DNA of 5,991 bases from Candidatus Avelusimicrobium alvi (lineage in GTDB: Bacteria > Elusimicrobiota > Elusimicrobia > Elusimicrobiales > Elusimicrobiaceae). A program made the translations under genes and the position numbers. The stretch lies in the NCBI GenBank assembly GCA_002329395.1, contig DCTQ01000053.1:6187-12177 (forward strand). The letters are read 5' to 3'. A model generated the notes under the pieces. The model saw nothing but the letters and a program-made list of their open reading frames with translations. It was not told the DNA's origin and ran no database searches. This document shows positions 4,793 to 5,991 of this stretch, in pieces; position 1 is the stretch's first letter, and the number at the start of each line of letters is the position of its first letter.

Positions 4793-5614
4793 CTAGAAAC
4801 GAACGAAACGGACGACTTTCAGTTCGCAGCCAAGCGCTTTGGATTCTTCGGCCAGGTAATCGGCAACGGTTTTTTTGTTGTCTTTAATGGTCGGCTGTTC
4901 CAAGAGGCAGTTTTCTTTGGCAAACTTTTTAACTTTGCCGGGCAGCATTTTTTCAATGGCTTCGGCGGATTTGCCTTCGTTTTGGGCCTGCGTTTTGTAA
5001 ATGTCCAGTTCGCGGTCAATTACGTCCTGCGGGATGTCTTTCGCGTCCACCCAGCCGCTCTGCATACCTACGGTGTGCATCGCCAGGCCGCGGGCGATAT
5101 CGGCCACTTTCTGGGCGTCTTTGCAGGCGCCGGATACGGCCAGCTCCAGCAGGGATGCTTTTTTATTGTCGGAGTGGACGTAGTAAGCCATCACGCCGCC
5201 TTCGGCCGGCGTCCAGTTGTAGGCGCCTTTGAGGGTGGTGTTTTCGCCGAATTTGGGAGCCTGCTCCGTAATTACGGCTTTGATGTGTTCGTCGTTCATA
5301 TAATCCGCGCCGGGGTGTTCCAGCACGTACTGGGCCAAATCGTCGGCCAGTTGGATGAACGCGTCGGTCTTGGCCACAAAGTCGGTTTCGCAGCCCAGGT
5401 AAATCATCGCGTAGTTTTTGCCGTCGGTTTTAACGGAAACGCGGCCTTCTTTGGTTTCGCGTTCGGCACGCTTGGCCATGGCGGCCAAACCTTTTTTGCG
5501 CAAGAAGACGATGGCCTGTTCCATGTCGTTGTTGCACTCGGCCAGCGCTTTTTTGCAGTCAAGCATACCGGCGCCGGTTTTTTCTCTTAACACTTTGATG
5601 TCGTCTAAAGACAT
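4793..5614 (-). CDS. tsf: translation elongation factor Ts (EF-Ts)
   Basis: EF-Ts is the nucleotide exchange factor of EF-Tu: it releases GDP so that EF-Tu can bind GTP and aminoacyl-tRNA again. The 273-residue product is within the family range. The N-terminal UBA-like domain carries the signature IKVLREKTGAGMLDCKKAL (6-24); T77-D78-F79-V80-A81 is the loop that contacts the EF-Tu G domain (D and F are the key residues); core subdomains follow, with RGLAMH in the middle and a C-terminal EQPTIKDNKKTVADYL segment typical of the family. GAGGAG (5621-5626) stands 6 bases before the ATG. It lies after the likely rpsB, as in most bacteria, 92 bases apart, with a 30-bp palindrome in the gap. No defect is visible. 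Confidence 0.98.
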   Translation of the reverse strand: MSLDDIKVLREKTGAGMLDCKKALAECNNDMEQAIVFLRKKGLAAMAKRAERETKEGRVSVKTDGKNYAMIYLGCETDFVAKTDAFIQLADDLAQYVLEHPGADYMNDEHIKAVITEQAPKFGENTTLKGAYNWTPAEGGVMAYYVHSDNKKASLLELAVSGACKDAQKVADIARGLAMHTVGMQSGWVDAKDIPQDVIDRELDIYKTQAQNEGKSAEAIEKMLPGKVKKFAKENCLLEQPTIKDNKKTVADYLAEESKALGCELKVVRFVRF

Positions 5615-5664
5615 TGGTCTCTCCTCTGAGTTTAAGGTGTACGAATAAGGATTAAATCTGAGTG

Positions 5665-5694
5665 GAAAGTTCCCGGGCGCGCCCGGGAACTTTC
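5665..5694. repeat. perfect 30-bp palindrome between rpsB and tsf
   Basis: Bases 5665-5679 are the exact reverse complement of 5680-5694, with a core of GGGCGCGCCC. As RNA it makes a very stable hairpin 12 bases after the rpsB stop. The minus-strand bases after it (CACTCAG) contain no U-tract, so full termination is unlikely. A processing or stability element that sets the ratio of S2 to EF-Ts, or a partial attenuator, is more plausible. No strong promoter for tsf is seen between it and the start codon. Confidence 0.7.
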
Positions 5695-5706
5695 ACGGGA
5701 AGCGGT

Positions 5707-5991
5707 TTATTTGGCTTCTTGCGCCGGGGCTTCTTCTTCCGTTTCGGCTTTGGCTTTCACGGTTTTTTTAGCTTTGGCGGCAGCCGGTTTTTTGGCGGCC
5801 GTTTTCTTTTTGGCGGCCGGCTTTTCGGCTTTTTCTTCTTCAGCCGCAACTTCTTTGGCTTCTTCGTTGACGGCTTCGTCGGCTTTTACCACTTCTTCCA
5901 CGGCCGCGGCTTCCACGGCGGCGGGTTCGGCGTTTTCGGCCGCGAGCATCGCGGATTCAAAGGCCTGGGCCATTACCGGGTTGTCGGCGGG
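5707..5991 (-). CDS. rpsB: C-terminal part of ribosomal protein S2 (partial, runs off the window)
   Basis: The last 94 residues of a reading frame that enters from the right edge in phase; its first six visible residues are PADNPV, ahead of MAQAFES, so the internal methionine is not the start. S2 binds the 30S subunit near the head-body junction and is needed for S1 docking. The identification rests mainly on position, directly upstream of tsf on the same strand, and on PADNPVMAQAFE, which may correspond to the P-x-N-D-D-A-I segment near the end of S2. The rest is low-complexity: a Glu/Ala-rich stretch, then alternating Ala, Lys and Pro, ending EEEAPAQEAK. S2 in several phyla has such disordered tails, but this one is long. 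The conserved S2 core lies outside the window, so another protein cannot be excluded. Confidence 0.72.
   Translation of the reverse strand, partial: PADNPVMAQAFESAMLAAENAEPAAVEAAAVEEVVKADEAVNEEAKEVAAEEEKAEKPAAKKKTAAKKPAAAKAKKTVKAKAETEEEAPAQEAK

Noticed and set aside
4628..5590. Plus-strand open frame of 320 codons opposite tsf
   Set aside because: It mirrors EF-Ts, which carries all family motifs; the Phe/Gly/Val-rich translation is a shadow, and the start lies in the terminator region.

Overview
The window looks like chromosomal DNA from a host-associated member of the Elusimicrobiota. This is inferred from the style of the type IV pilin-like protein, with its long uninterrupted LLVVVLIIGILAAVAVPQYQ-type helix, and from the overall mix of genes; it was not tested by a database search. 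No phage, transposase, tRNA, rRNA or CRISPR feature is visible.

Layout from left to right. (1) A pilin-like secreted protein (55-567, +), read from a GTG start, ends at a strong bidirectional terminator (587-616). (2) Convergent to it lies frr, ribosome recycling factor (633-1196, -), with its own extended -10 promoter. (3) Divergent from frr is a region of about 375 bases with no credible protein but dense RNA structure (about 1300-1674, +). It can form several near-perfect helices, three of which exclude one another, and it contains an internal terminator-like element and a sequence close to the JUMPstart/ops signal of polysaccharide operons. (4) It leads into a 700-residue two-domain protein (1675-3777, +): a GT-A family 2 glycosyltransferase joined to a CDP-glycerol glycerophosphotransferase-like domain, probably for a surface polysaccharide. 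(5) On the minus strand follow pyrH, UMP kinase (3846-4568); tsf, elongation factor Ts (4793-5614); and the 3' end of what is most likely rpsB, ribosomal protein S2 (5707 to the window edge).

Read on the minus strand the housekeeping genes keep the widespread bacterial order rpsB-tsf-pyrH-frr, but the block is broken up. A terminator follows tsf, pyrH and frr each have a promoter-like TGC-TAYAAT box, and the surface-polysaccharide gene with its leader sits between pyrH and frr on the opposite strand. S2, EF-Ts and RRF serve translation and UMP kinase serves pyrimidine nucleotide supply. The pilin and the glycosyltransferase are cell-surface functions that look like later arrivals.

The best candidate for something undescribed is the leader at 1300-1674. 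It has the architecture of a transcription attenuator or riboswitch and carries an ops-like recruitment site of the kind used by specialised NusG paralogs (RfaH type), upstream of a surface-polysaccharide gene.
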